Positions 34,721 through 46,615 are shown, counted from the stretch's first letter. The stretch is DNA of 64,000 nt from Fasciola hepatica (GCA_948099385.1 CANUEZ040000113.1:6336501-6400500); one strand, 5' to 3'. Notes: a model not told the origin generated them from the letters alone. Translations and numbers: made by a program.

Positions 34721-35870
34721 TGCTAGTCCGTCATGCTCTGTGAGTGTTCGGACATGGCCGCATTTACTTTCTAGAAGCAAATAATGCAAATAATGGCCTG
34801 TCTAAGTGTTCTAGTGATATACAGATCTGGCGATTGTTCCATCTTCCCTCCTAGTCATATTCATGTCGAGGATTTCAAGTTACCGTCTGCTTCTACACCC
34901 TTTATAAAGACCACATTTGGATGCACATACGCTGCGGATGGTTCAAAGTAACCAGATGAAGCGTCTTTTAGCCGCTTTCACGGATTTCAAATGGCAGCTG
35001 GGGTCATCATAGTATGGGAAACCTTTTAAATCTACAGCTACTAGTACTACTGATGCGGTGGAGTGTACATTCTTTTTACCGAAATCGTAAGTAGTTGATT
35101 GCTCAAGACACAATTATAGACAGTTGTAGGTTGACAACGAACGCGACCACGTTAGCTGACCGAATGCAATAAGATAAAGGAAAACATGCAAACTTCATGA
35201 TTGCATCCCCCTACTGGACAACGACTGTCTCCAGGTCGACAGGACAGATCGTGTGCATATAAGCATTGTTGCTATAATTGGTTAATTTTGGTAATATCTG
35301 AACGATTATAGCTCTATTGGTAGTACTGCTGAGGCGGAACTAAAAGTAACATCAGCTAACACTACTACCAATTCTGATATTACTATTTTCATTATTACTA
35401 TTAATACCACTACTACCACTACTGCTACGACTAATCCTACTACCACTACTACTGCTGGATACTTATTGCTGTTCCTAAAATCCTCCTCAAGGACCATGTA
35501 AAACCCGAAAGCGATAATTTGCCCATAGTCATCCAGAACCTAGTTTCCGCCTGAATAATAAAACGTGAGTGGTTTGCCCAAACGATGTGAGTAAGAAACA
35601 GGCTGACTTTTACTTATGACTAAGACTTGGAAAAAACATGTTTGGTGTTCAGCTCGAAAGCAATAGCTTCTAGTGAGTCAAAGGTGAACTGCCTAATGGG
35701 ATAGTTAGCCAAACTCTTTGACGGATTCGTCTTCTGTGTCGTACCTGGATGACCCATGTTCAGTTTCACCTAAGGAATGTGGCAGCGCATTGGTAGACAT
35801 TTGATAGAATAGCGTCTAACCAACAGAGTGACTGGCTGCATTCGAGCTGAACTACTTATAGTTACCATAA
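34721..35870. other. no gene; degenerate trinucleotide repeat at 35.3-35.46 kb
   Basis: 35,321-35,462 is a decayed ACT/ATT trinucleotide tract. Its antisense frame reads as a run of Val and is not a protein. The rest is featureless. Confidence 0.5.
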
Positions 35871-35871
35871 A

Positions 35872-35958
35872 ATGTCAGCTGAGAGTACAAATGAAACAGA
35901 TTCTATGGTGCTTGAACAGCTCACAAGATTCCTAAAAGTGAACATGTCAGGAGAAAAC
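35872..35958 (+). CDS. candidate first coding exon, unidentified
   Basis: ATG at 35,872 opens a frame of exactly 29 codons that ends at a consensus donor, AAC followed by GTAAGT (35,959 on). The peptide begins MSAESTNETDSMVLEQL and continues with FLKVNMSGEN, an acidic N-terminus. I do not recognise it and found no matching downstream exon, so this may be chance or the start of a transposon gag-like ORF. Confidence 0.2.
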
Positions 35959-35959
35959 G

Positions 35960-36488
35960 TAAGTAGTCATAATGCAATTTAGTTTTTTTCACTGCAAAAC
36001 CGTGGTTACTGATGATCTGAATTCATAATGTGAAAATATGGGTTTTAATCCTTGGTTATTCACTTTATGGGAGTTTGTAAAGTGGAGGAACCTTGCATGG
36101 ACAAAAGACAGTTTCGAATATTTGAAGTGAGCGTGAAAACAAAGCACACAACATTCGTAGGCAGGACGTGAGAAACTGGCATATCAACAACACGGAACAG
36201 TTTACTAAATGAATTTCATTACCCAACCAAGGTCACGTTTTGTCATATGCCATCCTCAGTACCTCTTGTTCATTTTTGAATTTGGTTATATACCATCTAG
36301 ATAAAGTACAGCACTTAGATAAAACGAGTTGCAGCTAAATCCACGGGGACGTATCATTTCTCGCGGATCACATGAGGGCAGTCATCAGGGGCAGTTACCC
36401 AATTACTTCGTGCAAAATCTGATTCATGCTGCTTGCACGCACGTCACCTCGGCAAAAATAGTAACTACTCGGTTGATGGTACATGAAA

Positions 36489-36491
<3 letters not shown>
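35960..36491. other. no recognised feature
   Basis: Would be intron if the preceding candidate exon is real. No other signal. Confidence 0.4.

Positions 36492-36534
<43 letters not shown>
36492..36534. repeat. (TA)n microsatellite
   Basis: 43 bases of uninterrupted alternating TA. Confidence 0.98.
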
Positions 36535-36537
<3 letters not shown>

Positions 36538-36839
36538 TATAAAGTTAGTGCTGGTAGTTGACGAGATTCTAAAGCGGTCACAAGCTCTCCTACTCATTTA
36601 AGTAGAAAGGTGCATCACAGAATAATCAATAACCAGTAAATATAAAACTAATTTTTCTTTAACTTATTTATCATCAGTTTCAAACTCGGCCTTTTTTTAT
36701 TTGTATCATTTACATATCACAGGTCCTGACTTGGACCCAAGTGAAAAGCCACAAAGCTTGTATTTACTGCAGCTATCCGTTTTATCAGAGTATGTCAGAC
36801 AAGTGATATCTATTCTTGAAGTTTATTATTAGTACAAGG

Positions 36840-36995
36840 TGCCTGATTCATATAAGTACCGGAAAATCCACGTGAATTTTTCACACTTTTAAGTTCGGTG
36901 CCGCTAGCCGGAATCGGACCGTCGACCTCCCACTTACCGGGCAAATGCTTTACTAGGTGAGTTACCACGTAGCGGCCAATTGGGTGCTGATAAAA
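36840..36995 (-). repeat. tRNA-derived SINE-like repeat, family Z
   Basis: On the minus strand, TGGTAACTCACCTAGTAAAG (A-box-like) and GGTCCGATTCC (B box) are followed by AAAAGTGTGAAAAATTCACG, matching the body of the copies at 5,160-5,310 and 7,745-7,880. Antisense frames at 36,810-37,122 are repeat noise. Confidence 0.6.
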
Positions 36996-37078
36996 CAAGC
37001 GAAGATTCAACGGATGACAAGACAAAATTACCCCGGAAGCACTCGACCGGATCAAGGTGATGTATCAAATGTGGAATG

Positions 37079-37200
37079 CTCAAGTATAAGGATGATTTGG
37101 CAGGAGAGTACCGGATACTCATAGCTGATGAGCGGCAGCAACAGTGAAGCCGGTCGTATGCATCTATGGGGATTTTGTTCTATTATCCAGATGCAAAAAC
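37079..37200 (+). ncRNA. hammerhead ribozyme-like motif B in interspersed repeat
   Basis: CTGATGA is at 37,125-37,131 and stem II/loop is CGG/CAGCAA/CAG. The GAAA position reads GAAG (37,146-37,149). The short stem III with CG loop leads to GTC, with the predicted site after C37,155. Stem I pairs CATA before the core with TATG after the site, a sequence different from the other copies but still paired. The GAAA to GAAG change and the lost closing pair of stem II suggest a weakened or dead ribozyme. The repeat extends to CCAGATGCAAAAAC. Confidence 0.65.
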
Positions 37201-38439
37201 TTATTGTTTACATCAGAAATCGAAACTTGGGACCATGAATCCTTGAGCTGAAGATTGACCTTGACTACAGACGAAATAACTTTCAAAGAATTACAATCGG
37301 AATGCGAATACTGATATCAGGTGAGAATTGATTCTTTATCAAATAGATGGAATGCAGCACGTCACTCGAGCTGACTGTCCTTGTTGATTTGATCAATTTG
37401 ACAGTTCCTCTTTTCACAGGAACCACCCATCCACCACTGTGACCCTGAAGTCCATTAAACAGGTCACTTCACGACCACATAATTCCAAAGGCAGGCATTC
37501 ACTTTGTTCTGTCGATCGTTCTTGAAGCTTAACTTTTACTGGCGTAATCTTGAATGACTTTCTCGTTCGGTATCGTTCACTATCCCTCCTATAGTTTGAC
37601 TTGTACCGATATAAGTATACTGAACTGGATAATAGTGACCATATGGAGGTAGATAAGACGCTTCTTTATGAGTGCACCCGGTCTCGTCACATTCACTCCC
37701 TCCCCTGGCAAATTTTCTGTGCAAACTACCAGCGCCTATGCACGGACGGGCTCGAAGGATCGCCCTACTTTCAATGACTTGACGGGCTGACGTGGATGAC
37801 GTGCAATAAAGCCATGATAATCTTGGGCAAAAGAAGTCGTAGGGTTAGGATCCCTGTTATTTCTGCGGGATCCACCTAATCTGCTAATCCGATCGTTGAT
37901 AACAAAACAGATATGCTAGAGCTATGAAATTCGTGATGCGGTTGCGTCACTCATCCCATTCATCCTATTTTCGCGCTCTGGGTGCGCTCTTCTGAGTGGT
38001 TAACTCGGTTATGAATCCAACCGACTAATTTGGTTCAGACGACGGATAACAATTAATTGGTCCTCCGGTCCGTTCTGTTTCGCTCTAATTCTGTCTTCAG
38101 TTCATGGAAAACGAAGACATTCTGGCTATTCGCCGAACCATTGTGCCGTCAACTAAACGAATTAGGCCGTTTATTGACAATGTGCCAGCCCATTCATTCA
38201 CAACATGTATTCTTAGTGACTCCTTAAAGTTCCAAACGTTGAGTAAGTGATTCAGCGGGCGCAACTCCTTTCTTTCACGGGTTTTCACAAAAGACTATCG
38301 CAGTCTTACGGTGTTTAACGATACTAAAGCTCTACTCAGACGCAAATATCCCTCAAGTCCATGACGTAGACTCTCTAAGATCCAGAGGTTTCGTTTGCAA
38401 CTTCGGAGTTGTCATTTGAAGCATTTAGGACTAGCGGCC
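37201..38439. other. no recognised feature
   Basis: Short frames on the minus strand (37,536-37,724, 38,097-38,288) are unsupported. Confidence 0.45.
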
Positions 38440-39180
38440 TACGGCAGAGACTAACATACATTTTAGGGAGCTTCCAAGTTAGGGACTCATTCCTACACTC
38501 TTTTCAGGAGCAGTCATAGATCTAGGGGGCACTCTTCAGACTGAAGTGAACGTCGTCCAGCCAGAAACTGAAGTATTTAAAAAGCTTCACAAGGATGTGG
38601 TTAGACCTCATTTGGAATAGTGTGAACGCTTGGAAACCCTTCTACACAACAGACACTGTTTGTTTAGAGAGAGTTCCGCAACTTACAGCGCAGATGGTAG
38701 AATGCCAGAGTCAAAAGAAATAAGACCAGAAATTCCGCGACCTCAGACTTTTCCACAAGAAAGAGGCTTCGATAAGATCTAGCTAGTACGTCCGACAAAG
38801 TAAGAGGGTCTTCCGGTCGTTACCCTGAGTACTTCTTTTAGGCCTCAGACTTTAGAACAATGCACCACGGAAGATAACTCTCGAGAAGTTCGTAGTTCGA
38901 TCTCAGCTACTGAGAAACGAGTCTGTAGATAATTTTCAAGGTTTTTCCGAGGTGCTGACCAAGCCGGAGACCGTTCATGCCTCAGATAATGTCCTGGATC
39001 GACGGTGGGACAAGCTGATCCCCGGTTCAGAGTTTTAAAAACACAAACCCGACGCGTAGATGGCACCAGCTGGTTTTATCTGAGATCATCTCCAATGGAA
39101 TGTACTTTGACTCGCATATGTTTCTCGTATGACCGATTTGTGAATGCTGGAGTATCAAAGATGCCCTTTTCGGCGAGCTG
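38440..39180 (+). mobile_element. CR1/L2-like LINE RT C-terminus, degraded
   Basis: Frames around 38,570-38,720 read KKLHKDVVRPHLE and NAWKPFYTTDTVCLERV followed by QLTAQMVECQSQKK. This is the 'LYTAYVRPHLEY...AW.P....D...LERVQR..T.M' block of CR1-type LINE ORF2 C-termini. VHASDNVLDRRWDKL (38,970-39,015) fits the 'V.APSVNAFK..LD..W' end. Stops interrupt every frame. Possibly the same family as the minus-strand piece at 40,267-41,145, but the orientations oppose. Confidence 0.5.
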
Positions 39181-40266
39181 TGAAAAAGCAACTTTCCGTT
39201 AAGCGGAACACTGACCGATTACGCCTGACTACGGTAGGTGCCTACTTTGTGTCCATATCACCGAAGTAAAACTGGACGTTCTATTATTCGGGGCCATAAC
39301 CATTCCTGTGCAAACTGAACTGAACTAAGCGTGCCTCTACTGGTTGCAGCAGAAGCACTGACCAGAGTCATATCCACCATTTGGAAGCTTTGTTGGGGGG
39401 GGGGGCACAATAGCTGTAGTCTTACAGGTAGGAGTTTCTTCATACACGTTGTTCAGAAAAAGTCCACTTTACCCAGATTTCCTCAACTGCATTCGCAGAG
39501 CCTCGTGACTCTGGTGATCGGGCAACTATACAATGCGCGACAAAAGTACAGGACCCCTCATTTTTCCGCTTCTGTATTATCTAACGAACCCGAATAGGAT
39601 CAGAAGGACCAAACCCACGGTAAGATAAAGAATGCCAAATTTCAGGATGAAACTATTTATTATGGGCTAATTAGAGCATGGAACGTGAAAGAGGAGACTG
39701 ATGGAAGTATGGGACCCTTTATTCCGGTTCGCCTTCACATGGAAAATCACTCAAAGCCAGACGAGCCATTAAGCCCGACAACGAACTGGTTGGTTCGGTT
39801 TTTGTAATTGGAGACTGACAAAGCCATGGGAACTAGAATCACATGACTTATGCGCACCGGAGCACGTGACGCACCCTAGGTTTCTAGCCGCTCCCGGGGA
39901 CCTCCATCCACGTTGGTTGCACGTATACAGAACTCACTAAATTTTGTTTGCGCGGTGCCCGCGGAAAGAAACCGGCAGATTTCAAGAAAGGCAAAGTATC
40001 TGCGTTCCATCTAGAGCGGCTCAATTTGCATGAAATCTCCATGTAACGCAAAAGATCGAGAAACGTTGTACGGCGGTATCTGGAGACTAATGAGCAATGT
40101 GTGCTCTAAAGGTGAATGGGTCGTCTCAAATATCTACCGAAACTGGACAAACGCAGATAAATTCGTCAAACTTCCTCTAACACATGCATCATGTTGACGT
40201 TGAAAGCTTTGGTTGGAGTTAGCGAACGTATTTCTCGGCGCTGTTTAAGTCCTTTGAATTGGAATT
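39181..40266. other. no clear gene; poly-G tract
   Basis: Run of 11 G at 39,395-39,405. Could include decayed CR1 sequence continuing from the minus-strand piece to its right, but no motif is readable. Confidence 0.4.
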
Positions 40267-41145
40267 TCAAACTGAAGCAACTGCATCCAGAGTGCATCTG
40301 TCGGGTTTGTACGCAAACTGATGGGGGTCACATTGGGACAAAAAAGACGAACGAAGTCGACTAAGGATGGTGCTGTTGGTCAACTTGAGCGCAGAAGTGA
40401 TGGCCACGGGACGAAAGCATTTTGACAAAATGTGGGAAATAGATTGTTTAGGAACAGGTACTATTGTCACAGGTTTCCAGGATGTAGGAATAGCACTAGC
40501 ATCAACATTTTTGTTGACGAGGGAGGTCATATATTCGGCTGCTTGACATGCTCCAAATTTGAGGACAGTGGACGATAAACCGTCTAGACTCACAGCTGAA
40601 GCCGAGTTTAGGTTCGGAGAAACTTGAAGACTGCTTCTGAGAAAAAATGGCTTCACATCTGAGGGAACAGAAAAAGAATAAGATGGTAGGGTATCCGATG
40701 AACGACGAATAAAGGCGGCTTTCAGGTTGTCGTCATCTATATCGTCGTTTTTTGACCACGCTCGTTGTCCACATAGGAGCCGGATTCCATGCCAGAGAAG
40801 CTCGTCATTTGTGGAACAGAAGAACTGGTAAGCAAACGTCGTATTCAGCCGTTGCATCTCTTATTTTTTCAAGATGGAGTGTCGTTTCACAGAAGTCTGG
40901 TTGTGTAGTTTATGGGCACTTTTTCGCCTTCTCAGTGATTTCAGCAATGGAGACGTTATTCTGCCGTTGTTGAAAAATATAGTCTCAATAGGACAACACA
41001 AACCAAATACCGCACTCGGTGTCTTTGTAAATAAGTCCGGCGAGCAAAGTGAACATTCAGAGGAAAAACACGAAGAAACAGTGGGAAGGGATCTTTGAAG
41101 AAAGCTAATGCCGGCGTGTGACAGATATCTACAGCTGACCTGCAT
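40267..41145 (-). mobile_element. CR1-like LINE fragment (linker and RT N-terminus), minus strand
   Basis: Minus-strand frames 41,145-40,861 and 40,857-40,267 carry the endonuclease-RT linker (LLKSLRRRKSAHKLHNQT, then LNTTFAYQFFCSTND) and the start of the RT. These include SLDGLSSTVLKFGA ('DGIP..VLK'), PTSWKPVTIVPVPKQS, CFRPVAITSALKLTN ('YRPVALTS...K') and DPHQFAYKPDRCTLDAV ('D.LQFAY...RST.DAV'). The catalytic motifs A-C should lie beyond 40,267 but are not recognisable. This is the CR1/Jockey-type layout, distinct from the RTE-like copies elsewhere in the window. Confidence 0.7.
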
Positions 41146-41259
41146 TTCTTTTGTCCTGACGAGTGAATATATTATTGGTCAGACAATAATCAGAGCCGAC
41201 GAAATTACTCGAAGATCTCAGGGATAACGAGTTCCTTTTTATTAATTGCATTTAACCAG

Positions 41260-41560
41260 GACCAGTTGGCTGGAGACACCGATGAATGTGGCAGCGAACT
41301 GTGAGCATTGGCGATCGTGTTGTCACTTTCTGTCGAATCACAATGATTGATCAATGTACGTTTATACAATTAGACTGTGCTTTCTGTGTGTTGGTTACTA
41401 AGGCTTTCTTTCGTTTTCCTACCCCAGTAGGTTCACCCTCTGTCCATCTTGTATATTCGTTTTTTCTGTTTCTACGTGGAAAATGGTGAGAACGGCAGTG
41501 ATCCGTGGGGCTTGTCCTGCTGTTTAACTTTGTACGGTGGTGAAATGTCTTGGATACAGG
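41260..41560 (+). mobile_element. LINE 3' end fragment (RTE-like 3' UTR)
   Basis: Matches, in the opposite orientation, the 3' end of the minus-strand LINE tail at 52,930-52,750. Shared stretches include GGCGATCGTGTTGTCACTTT, CTGTGTGTTGG and CTGTCCATCTTGTATATTC. Only the last codons and the 3' UTR remain, as expected of a severely 5'-truncated insertion. Confidence 0.7.
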
Positions 41561-44500
41561 TCACACAAGTGATCATGTTAACCCCAGAATCTAGAACATT
41601 GGTCAGGAAGGACATCTTTCCAAAAAGAGACCCAATGTTAGGACTGCCCGGTGCGAGGACTGTCATCTTTCTTACGGTTGGGCGACTAAAGGCAGTCTAC
41701 CAACCGGCATGCACGCGTTTTCTAGTCCAACTTGGTCTCAGCCAGGTTTCACAAAAGCGATTTGTCGGTAATGAGGCGAAACACTGTCTCTAATCCGAGC
41801 GGGTGATTACTCCGAGTAGCGGATTCTGGGTGACATGTTGATAATGGGAATAATTCCAGCGGCATCGATCAAGTTCACAGCAAAATGTAGCGGAGCCAAT
41901 GGTGGAGTGCGCCCGTAGGTCGCTCAGCAAATTTACTAGGCACTCTATGGTATCGAACACACTAGAAGATTCGTGACATTCAACCTTAGTCTGTCGTACC
42001 TTTACCCAATCTCTATGTCTAAAACGTACATCCAAACACGACTATTACAGGTATTGTCGAAACTGATGCACATGAGCGCCCGATTAGCCTTTTTGTGTTC
42101 GACCACAACAGCGTTACTGCAGAACCACATAATTTCTAAGTACCATAACCATCAAGCAGTGGGAACGTGTTGGGACAATCATGCTTGTAGTCTGCTTGTA
42201 CGAGGTGAATAATTATGCTCATAATTTATATGAAACCATATTTTTGCCATCACCAATGAGCCCCAACTATGATGGAATATGAGCCTCTGAGGGAAAATGG
42301 AACCAGTTTTTACAGCGAATTAAACCAAACATTATCAGGAGCACGTTATACGGGGCATTAAACATTTTGTCTGCCTCTACTCCTCACGATTTCCCAATCT
42401 CATCGGTATAGGGTTTACTTTGTTGGCGACGAAATACTCTTTTATCTTATGATCCCAATGGCCGGCGCGTGGGCAATCCTTTGACTAATCTTAGTAGAAC
42501 AGATAAATTTTTAGGATTACTTTTAAACCTACGGTATTGAAGAGTAACTGTATGAATTGGACCTTGATGTTGCGCACGTTTTCACATTTCTCACAGTAAA
42601 TAATGAACAGACAAATCGTTTTGCATGAATATACTTACAAACCTCGTGAAATGAAGCACGAAACCTTATCCTGGACAACTACTGCCCACTCAGATGACTT
42701 CTTTTCGTTGAATTCGGGGATCCTTTCAGTCTTAACGGTGAAGATTTCTCTAACACTTGAGGCGTCTCTAGCTGAAGTCCATTAACGAAGCCAAACATGT
42801 TTGATCCCAACCCAAATCAATAATTTTCGTTAGTGTGATGCATCGGCATCCAACGGGATAGATTTCTAGAAATTCCAAAGCCAATTGACTTTTTTTTCTG
42901 AGCCTTCCACGACTCACCATTTACCACTCGTGAGGGAAACGAACCCATCCCCAAAGTGACAGGCCTCCTGATTCGAACCCCCTGAAGAAATCAATACGTG
43001 CCCTCATTTGTTGGGTTTACACTGCAGCATTCAAATCACGCAATACTAGCCGCGCTGAAAACTCCCGCTGCCTTTGTCCAACAGGGAGTGAGGGGTCTTA
43101 GGAATATTCACGCACTGGATTAAGGACAAGGATTTCCGGTACCGTTTTTTTGGTCGTAATGAGCATAAAGTTGCCTTATGCATTCGACTTGCTAGGCTGT
43201 CTACCTCTGAAATATGAACTTGTGGTAGTTTTTCTGACTTAACCGATAATTTGTGCCCTTATTCGCAAGGTACGTAATATACGGCACAAAAGATCGAAAT
43301 TATGGGCCTCTATAATTTTACTTGGGTCCTCCTTATGGGAGTGCCGAGAAAAATTCAGTTTTAGTGGATTTTAGTACCGCTGTCGCGATAACAATATCAG
43401 CGATCAACGAAGTGACCTTGAAGTCGACGCTCATACTGATGCGAACTGGAATTTCCTCTTTTTCAGTAAGTTTGGCATTCAACGTTAAAAGACATTGTTA
43501 AACCGTATATAACGTGCGATCTCTAGACAATGAAAGAACCTTATCATATAGGTAAACCCATGAAAAATACGTTCGCAAAAACGGCTTCTACCAAAGTATT
43601 CAGACAGTAAACCCATCCCAACCTAACTTAGGATAATTTATGTTACTGTTGATCAGTTCATTATATTTTCTTGCCTTTTCCCATTTCAGCTCACTTTGCT
43701 CTGAGTTTTTTACTCTTGCAATCAAGGTGAGGAACATTCAATTACCCATAGTGCAGCAAAGAATCAACGTAAAAAAGAGGGAACTGAATAAATTATTATT
43801 ATTACACGAAGATCGAACCATATGCTAAGTAAATTTTCATATGCATCCATCTGACGCTACTTGTAAATGGGCACCAAGCTCGTTGCTCTGCATTTCCGAT
43901 TGCCTGTGAACCAGCGTCCAGTAAACGCCGTCCCTGTGATCTTGTAGGTGGTGGAACAATGGAGGGAAAAGTCACCCATAAACTATGCAATTATGTTCAG
44001 GATAGCCGAATAAACAATTAAGAATAACAACCCAGCCGATTCTTGCTCTGAGTGGACTGTACTACCTCCAATCTCCAAAGTGAAGCTGTGGAGAAGTCAG
44101 CTGCCTTCAGAAATGGTAATGGGCTGCACTCATAACGGACACGGAATATCGGGATAAAATTTGAACGCCTAACGTCTCTTTTGACAGAATTAGTTTGATC
44201 TAATGAAGACTGCAGTTCAGACCCGAACAAAGCTCTGAAAGTGGGACTTTTGAAATCGCCGACACAGAAATTTGGGAAAATTGACAGAATCACATAATGC
44301 GACGTCACAGTAGTGAAAATACGGACGCAACAAAAAGGCGGCTTTGACGGAGCTTGAGACGGTAAAGGCTTGGCTTTTGCTCTCCTGTCGGTTGTGCAGT
44401 AAACATAATAATACATAAACATAGTCTCGATATTTGAAAAGAGTACTTGGCAGAACATCCGACTATCTGTGCTTCCGTTTTACTTATCATATTTCATTCC

Positions 44501-45276
44501 TTTTACTGTATTACGACAGTACATTTTCACGCAGAAGTAACCGACCCACCATAGAATGACAAAGAGATTCTGATCGGCGACCGCGAGTTTCAAATCTCAG
44601 ACGGGACGATTCTCGGTCGGGAAGTAAACCAACCGACCACAAAAAGTCATACTTCCAGGAACCTTAATCATACGACTTTCGTCCGCCTGACACATTTGAA
44701 ACTGAAGAACGACGAGTCCGCAAATGACACTGACAGATCCGTAAAGGCACTGTTTCAGAATCACCATGAATGGAAATCTTCAGTACAACTGTTTGACAGA
44801 TTAAGTACGTTATTGATACAGCCTCTTTCGAACGTCCTGATTATCACTTTATTCCATCTTTCTGGTTCTTACTCGAAGCAAGCCCTGTCTATTTTAATAC
44901 CCAGTCAATGATAGTCACATAAAAACAAAACGACAGAAGTAGCTGACAAGAAAGATCACGTGATCGTATGGTACACCGTCGTAGTAGGACAGGAGAGAAA
45001 CAAGCACAGAAATAAAAGCAATACAATGAAAAGTCAACGTGTCGGGTAACTGTGCAGGTGTAATAGTGGCCTCGGGTCAAAAGACGCGAGTCTGAGAAAT
45101 GGCTTAGGGGATATTTACCGAAAATCATCTAGCGAGCGGCTGGCTCACTGAATCATTCACGGGAAGCGAAAGTAGAGTGGGGACATTTGAACACGACAAA
45201 AAGCGATGAATAGATAAAACGAGTGAGAGGAAGAAAAAAATCACAGTAAACATAGATGGGGATAATCGTGATAAGT
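41561..45276. other. no recognised gene
   Basis: Relatively transposon-poor, A/T-rich DNA. Frames such as 41,449-41,793 (runs out of the LINE 3' end), 44,018-44,458 minus and 44,696-44,911 plus are unrecognised. A B-box-like GGTTCGAATCA on the minus strand near 42,980 hints at a SINE relic. No convincing exon was seen. Confidence 0.45.
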
Positions 45277-45867
45277 CTAACTCATCGTGGTAGAAGTCGA
45301 TGCTGATGACGAAAGAGGCTGTCCAGATGCGTGCGTGGAACTAAGAGGAATCACTTTCAGTTCACTACGCATGCACAGCACCTCGCCCATCACCGTGCTC
45401 ACCACGACGGAGACCACATTCACGATCCACCATAGCGAGGATCGGGGCAACGTGTGTGCGTATAGCAGGCAGAAAATCAGATGCCAGAAATGGATTGTGC
45501 AAGCAAAATCTAAGCACTGTTTGGTCCGTTGTACCAAACGCCAGATTCCCAGTCCGGAACACAAGGCGGTCAGTAGAAATGAGACAAAAATGCACTTTCC
45601 AGAAGCTTGAGAAAATCGCAAATGTTGAGCGTCAAATAGCCAGGACAACTGCGGCCAGTCGCGTAAAAACGTCACGGAAGCGAGAGTGAGAAAGGCACTG
45701 GCGCAGAGATAGAAAACACACTGCATGCACACAATCTGACTGCATATCAAAATTGGATCTAAAACGCCGCTACGAAACTTGGGAGCCATGCGATCGGTGC
45801 CCGCGAAACGTGCTGTCCGAGGTACTCGGTGACTGAACCGCCTGTCGCCTTCGTCAATAGGTTCCAT
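45277..45867 (-). CDS. SYS1: Sys1 homologue, Golgi membrane trafficking protein
   Basis: An uninterrupted frame of 196 codons. From the second in-frame ATG (45,789) the 170-residue protein begins MAPKFRSGVLDPILICSQIV and matches animal SYS1 end to end. Landmarks are LFDAQHLRFS (the MFDAE..GFS block), RTKQCLDFACTIHFWHL, LWWIVNVVSVVV, GEVLCMRSELKVIPL and a Ser/Thr-rich C-tail. Four hydrophobic helices are visible at about residues 41-65, 92-114, 122-141 and 145-166. SYS1 is a trans-Golgi membrane protein that recruits the small GTPase ARFRP1 (yeast Arl3p) and so supports golgin and vesicle tethering. The upstream ATG (45,867) adds 26 residues not seen in relatives, so I prefer 45,789. Neither start has a purine at -3. 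Being intronless, it is either a native single-exon gene or an intact retrocopy. No clear poly(A) signal or promoter was found. Confidence 0.88.
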   Translation of the reverse strand: MEPIDEGDRRFSHRVPRTARFAGTDRMAPKFRSGVLDPILICSQIVCMQCVFYLCASAFLTLASVTFLRDWPQLSWLFDAQHLRFSQASGKCIFVSFLLTALCSGLGIWRLVQRTKQCLDFACTIHFWHLIFCLLYAHTLPRSSLWWIVNVVSVVVSTVMGEVLCMRSELKVIPLSSTHASGQPLSSSASTSTTMS

Positions 45868-46389
45868 ATGAAAACGAATGAGATTAGAAGAGCATGTAAA
45901 TAGGTCGCCGTAGGGAAGAACTGTCAGTATGGAACATTATCACTTGTACTTATTGCACAAAAGATTCACGTAAATTTGATGGATCGAAGTGACCCCAAAA
46001 ACAGTGGACAGTATATTTTCCTTATGCAAGTGTATCTGGCCAAGTGGGATTACATTTATCTATTACCCAGATATTGTTTGGCAGATATTTCCGCAAAGCT
46101 AGCCGTGATGATCAAAGCGATATCCTCGCGAACGGGCCGCGTTTTATTGTGGTTAGGCAAACAGTAAATGATCCCGATGAGGTGCACTCTCCTCCACTTA
46201 CTTAGCCGGACTGCAAAGAGTTATACAAGCTGCGCTAGTGGAAATTATTGCAGGCCCTTGAGTGGGCAGCCCCACTGTGCACCACATATTTCCTGCCAGG
46301 CAGGCACATCCAATGCAGTTCATAGTTGGTAGAAAGGAGAAATCTCTGTATTTTTTATTGCATGCCTGCGCATGAGTACAGTATACAAC
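45868..46389. other. no recognised feature; upstream of SYS1
   Basis: Would hold the SYS1 promoter and 5' UTR. I see no TATA or other clear element. The frame 45,976-46,167 (plus) is unrecognised. Confidence 0.4.
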
Positions 46390-46615
46390 AGAATCTCGAA
46401 GACCCACTGCACTATTAGGGATAGGCAGCAACCAAAACCTGAGATTTAATGTGCGGAATTATATAAGGCACAAATAGGTCAGGTGTCGTCACAAGCCTGA
46501 AGGTAGTGTGGACTTCTACCTACCACTAAAATGACTGGCGATGGCGAGGTTCAGACCTCTGACTTCCAAGGTGGTAATCAACCACTTGACTATTACCGGT
46601 TAGTGTGAATGAAGA
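46390..46615 (-). repeat. tRNA-derived SINE-like repeat, family X
   Basis: Plus-strand landmarks are GAAGACCCACTGCACTATTA, ATATAAGGCACAAATAGGTC, the reversed B box GGTTCAGACCTC and GGTGGTAATCAACCACTTGA. On the minus strand the right end reads TAGTCAAGTGGTTGATTACC, an A-box-like start. Matches 7,495-7,740 and 3,640-3,875. Confidence 0.6.

Noticed and set aside
35306..35497. Val-rich minus-strand frame that looks like a membrane peptide
   Set aside because: Translation of a degenerate trinucleotide repeat.
39845..39920. Minus-strand GAAAC ... GTC followed by ACGTGCTCCGG, like hammerhead D's downstream part
   Set aside because: The CTGATGA core is absent and stem II cannot be drawn, so the shared 11-13 bases are not enough.
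44018..44458. 146-codon minus-strand frame with GDFKSPTF, like a LINE endonuclease GDFN motif
   Set aside because: Only one motif-like string and no other endonuclease residues in order, so it is left as unrecognised.
45303..45320. CTGATGACGAAAG near SYS1
   Set aside because: Same problem: no stem II. It is antisense to the SYS1 C-terminal Ser/Thr codons.
45287..45610. Plus-strand open frame of 107 codons opposite SYS1
   Set aside because: Antisense shadow of a gene identified by clear homology on the other strand.
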